From Amycolatopsis sp. FBCC-B4732 (lineage in GTDB: Bacteria > Actinomycetota > Actinomycetes > Mycobacteriales > Pseudonocardiaceae), in the NCBI RefSeq assembly GCF_023008405.1, contig NZ_CP095376.1, positions 453,501-517,500 on the forward strand: DNA of 64,000 nucleotides. The letters are read 5' to 3'. The notes beneath the pieces are model-generated. The model was not told the DNA's origin and did not search any database. It saw nothing but the letters and a program-made list of their open reading frames with translations. Both the position numbers and the translations under genes were made by a program. Positions within the stretch are counted from its first letter, which is position 1. Each line of letters opens with the position of its first letter. Of this stretch, positions 63,347-64,000 are shown piece by piece.

Positions 63347-64000
63347 GGGGTGAACCTTTTTCCGGTCAGGAACGCACTGAGGGCGTCGTCGAACTCGGTC
63401 TCGCGCTCCAGGTTAGGCAGGTGGCCCGCGCCTTCGATCACCACCAGGGTCGAACCCGCCACCTCCCGGTGGATGAGCTCGGCGTCGGCGACGGGGGTGA
63501 ACTCGTCCTCGCTGCCGACGACGACCAGGGTGGGGACTCCTATATGGGTGAGCGTCGGCGTGTAGTCGGGGCGCTCGGCACGTCCGCGCAGCGCGGGCCG
63601 CGGCTCCTCCCGCGGGAGCGTCGCGCATCATCCGCCGGACGTGCGCTTCGACGTCCGGCCTGGTCGCGCGGGTCCGCTTCGAGATCATCTTGGGGAGGAG
63701 CTCGTCGGCGTAGCCGGCCATCCCCTCTTCGAGGATCCTCGCGGCGGTGTCGATGCGCGCCTGCTTGGCCTCGGGGGTGTCGAGGCCGGCGAAGGTGTCG
63801 GCCAAGAGGAGGGCCTCGACCCGGTCGGGGTGGTCCTCGACCAGCTGCATGACGATCTGCCCGCCCATGGAGAGGCCGCCGAGCACGAAGCGGTCCAGCC
63901 CGAGGTGGTCGGCCAGCTCGACGAGGTCGTTGGCGAAGACGTCGAGGCCGGTCTTGGTGGCGGTGGTCCCGCTGATCTTGCTGTCGCCGTAGCCGCGGAG
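63343..64000 (-). pseudogene. Alpha/beta hydrolase with one frameshift, 5' end outside the window
   Basis: Intact parts: LRGYGDSKISG, nucleophile GGLSMGGQIVMQ and, after a shift, VPTLVVVGSEDEFTPVAD and VIEGAGHLPNLERE (acid and His). One extra C in the run at 63595-63597 (minus-strand CCC) separates the halves; removing it gives a continuous protein APAGGAAAALRGRAERPDYTPTL. All catalytic residues survive, so a sequencing error or recent mutation is possible. The stop overlaps the SDR start. Confidence 0.7.

Overview
The window is high-GC actinobacterial chromosome, most likely Amycolatopsis or a close Pseudonocardiales relative. The reasons are the overall base composition, frequent GTG starts, ATGA/GTGA-coupled operons, a DUF5302 protein, an FbiC-type F420 biosynthesis enzyme next to several F420-type oxidoreductases, and secreted enzymes with discoidin domains. 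The genus is an inference. No rRNA, tRNA, CRISPR array or prophage was recognised. The first gene (serine hydrolase) and the last (alpha/beta hydrolase) are cut by the window edges.

Layout. 1-4 kb: serine hydrolase, LysR regulator, Tat-exported metallo-hydrolase, DUF5302 protein and an unusual two-domain HxlR regulator. 4.1-10 kb: an operon with a carotenoid/stilbene-cleaving oxygenase, acyl-CoA ligase, thiolase, luciferase-like monooxygenase and a split-barrel flavoprotein, facing the HxlR gene across a duplicated operator-like sequence. 10-15.7 kb: SGNH lipase, PucR/CdaR-type regulator, small membrane protein, alpha/beta hydrolase and two TetR regulators. 16-19.9 kb: a lysine operon equivalent to Pseudomonas davBA plus permease (uptake, lysine 2-monooxygenase, 5-aminovaleramidase). 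19.9-22 kb: two-component system. 22-26 kb: IclR regulator, then DUF993 and sugar isomerase genes under a LacI regulator with a visible operator. 26-34 kb: deazaflavin nitroreductase, PlsC acyltransferase, lipoamide dehydrogenase, a decayed nucleotidyltransferase, a secreted peptidase with a non-standard active site, methyltransferase, two SDRs and what looks like a NACHT NTPase remnant. 34-38.5 kb: LysR, nucleotidyltransferase, peptide-binding lipoprotein and LVIVD protein. 38.5-52 kb: LacI regulator, sugar ABC importer, GH13 glucosidase, a second two-component system and tandem secreted GH87-like beta-helix enzymes; together these suggest alpha-glucan breakdown outside the cell, oligosaccharide uptake and hydrolysis inside. 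52-58 kb: methyltransferase-esterase pair facing a 2OG oxygenase / methyltransferase / carnitine-type acyltransferase operon, then a lipoprotein. 58-64 kb: fbiC, a lone IS1634-type transposase gene, SDR and a frameshifted hydrolase.

The most unusual signals are not genes. At three loci the 3' end of a gene is repeated, intact or decaying, just downstream of its own stop codon (PucR regulator, davB, sugar isomerase). Long near-perfect hairpins lie at many gene ends, and unrelated loci share the same stem sequence. The palindromic 11-mer TCCACAGTGGA occurs five times inside genes, mostly spelling Ser-Thr-Val-Asp with a rare Thr codon.
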